From positions 1-13,675 of the forward strand of contig CANQLS010000015.1 in assembly GCA_947624765.1 (NCBI GenBank): 13,675 nt of DNA. Reading direction: 5' to 3'. The stretch comes from an uncultured Clostridia bacterium (GTDB taxonomy: Bacteria; Bacillota; Clostridia; TANB77; UBA1234). The translations under genes were made by a program, and so were the position numbers. Position 1 is the stretch's first letter, and the number at the start of each line of letters is the position of its first letter. This document shows, piece by piece, positions 13,277 through 13,675 of this stretch. The notes beneath the pieces are model-generated. The model had not been told where the DNA came from and ran no database searches. It worked only from the letters and a program-made list of their open reading frames with translations.

Positions 13277-13675
13277 TTATCTATCAGAATTTTCCTCTAC
13301 TATATCTTTAATTTCTTTTAATTTTTCTTCTAACAATTTCTTATCAATTAACTTCAATGTATATTGTGATACCATTGTCGGTGACATTGTCCTACTCATT
13401 GTATATTCCACAACTTGTTCATTTTTACCACTACATAAAATTATTCCAACACTTGGATTTTCATTTTCTTTTTTTTCTTGTCTATCTAGTGCTTCTAAGT
13501 AAAAATCCATTTTTGATATGTATTCTGGCATAAAATCTCCTATTTTAAGTTCAAAGGCAACTAAACAACTCAAAGCCCTATTGTAGAACAGTAAATCGAT
13601 AAAAAAGTCTTGTCCACCAACTTGTACTCTATATTCTTCTCCAACAAAAGTAAAATCTTTTCCTATTTCTAATAT
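13277..13675 (-). CDS. DUF1016/YhcG-type PDDEXK nuclease, C-terminal part (cut by window edge)
   Basis: The minus-strand frame is open to the window edge, giving 132 residues; the N-terminal part lies outside. It matches the C-terminal nuclease domain of the DUF1016 (YhcG) family: GKDFTFVGEEYRVQVGGQDF, then FIDLLFYNR and FELKIGDFMPEY, followed by NPSVGIILCSGKNEQVVEY. The PDDEXK-type catalytic residues are visible as the Asp in FIDLLF (D28) and Glu-x-Lys in FELK (E43, K45). Such proteins occur often beside restriction systems and in defence islands; their exact role is largely unknown. A TTG at 13573 is only an internal codon, not a start. The gene ends 165 bp before fic. Confidence 0.92.
   Translation of the reverse strand: MLEIGKDFTFVGEEYRVQVGGQDFFIDLLFYNRALSCLVAFELKIGDFMPEYISKMDFYLEALDRQEKKENENPSVGIILCSGKNEQVVEYTMSRTMSPTMVSQYTLKLIDKKLLEEKLKEIKDIVEENSDR

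Noticed and set aside
13277..13573. 98-residue protein starting at 13573
   Set aside because: The TTG at 13573 is an internal codon; the same frame continues with conserved DUF1016 sequence to the window edge.
1..13675. CRISPR array, tRNA, rRNA, riboswitch or intact insertion sequence
   Set aside because: Looked for on both strands; no regularly spaced repeats, cloverleaf, conserved rRNA segment or transposase frame was seen.

Overview
The window is about 13.7 kb of very AT-rich DNA with Shine-Dalgarno leaders, standard stop codons and small intergenic gaps. Gene content (EngB GTPase, rubrerythrin, Tex, YebC, DNA polymerase I, SufC plus a short SufB/D) and strong AGGAGG-type ribosome binding sites point to an anaerobic low-GC Bacillota, most likely Clostridia. 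The species cannot be told from this sequence. Almost everything is on the minus strand; only engB is clearly on the plus strand.

Layout. 1-478 has no conventional gene. It carries a (GT)10 microsatellite that falls inside a minus-strand mini-ORF with its own promoter and ribosome binding site, then an inverted pair of GC-rich palindromes, then the engB promoter. 479-1069 is engB, which converges on a rubrerythrin gene (1170-1709) across a perfect 15-bp inverted repeat. 1798-4739 holds tex, dtd and a small three-helix membrane protein. dtd overlaps the membrane-protein gene by 4 bp, and a terminator-like hairpin sits in the 48-nt gap between dtd and tex. 4848-5576 is yebC. 5648-7277 is a two-gene Fe-S assembly operon, sufC followed by a short SufB/D scaffold, with no sufS, sufU or second scaffold gene visible. 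7347-9962 is polA, whose proofreading-exonuclease residues appear lost.

The right part (about 10090-13675) looks like an accessory segment: a DUF1016/YhcG-type PDDEXK nuclease (cut by the window edge), a class III Fic AMP-transferase with its own C-terminal inhibitory motif, an unrecognised gene of about 420 codons broken by two frameshifts, a 92-residue charged protein, and a Nudix hydrolase closed by an intrinsic terminator. Several of these genes share a similar short leader around TTAATGGAGAGGA, which suggests assembly or duplication of small cassettes. The left two thirds is housekeeping: ribosome assembly, peroxide defence, tRNA proofreading, translation support, Fe-S assembly and DNA repair.

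The items most worth a second look are the microsatellite mini-gene at the left edge, the minimal SufC-SufB/D pair, the twice-frameshifted unknown gene, and the Fic/Nudix/DUF1016 neighbourhood. No CRISPR array, tRNA, rRNA, intact transposase or prophage is visible.
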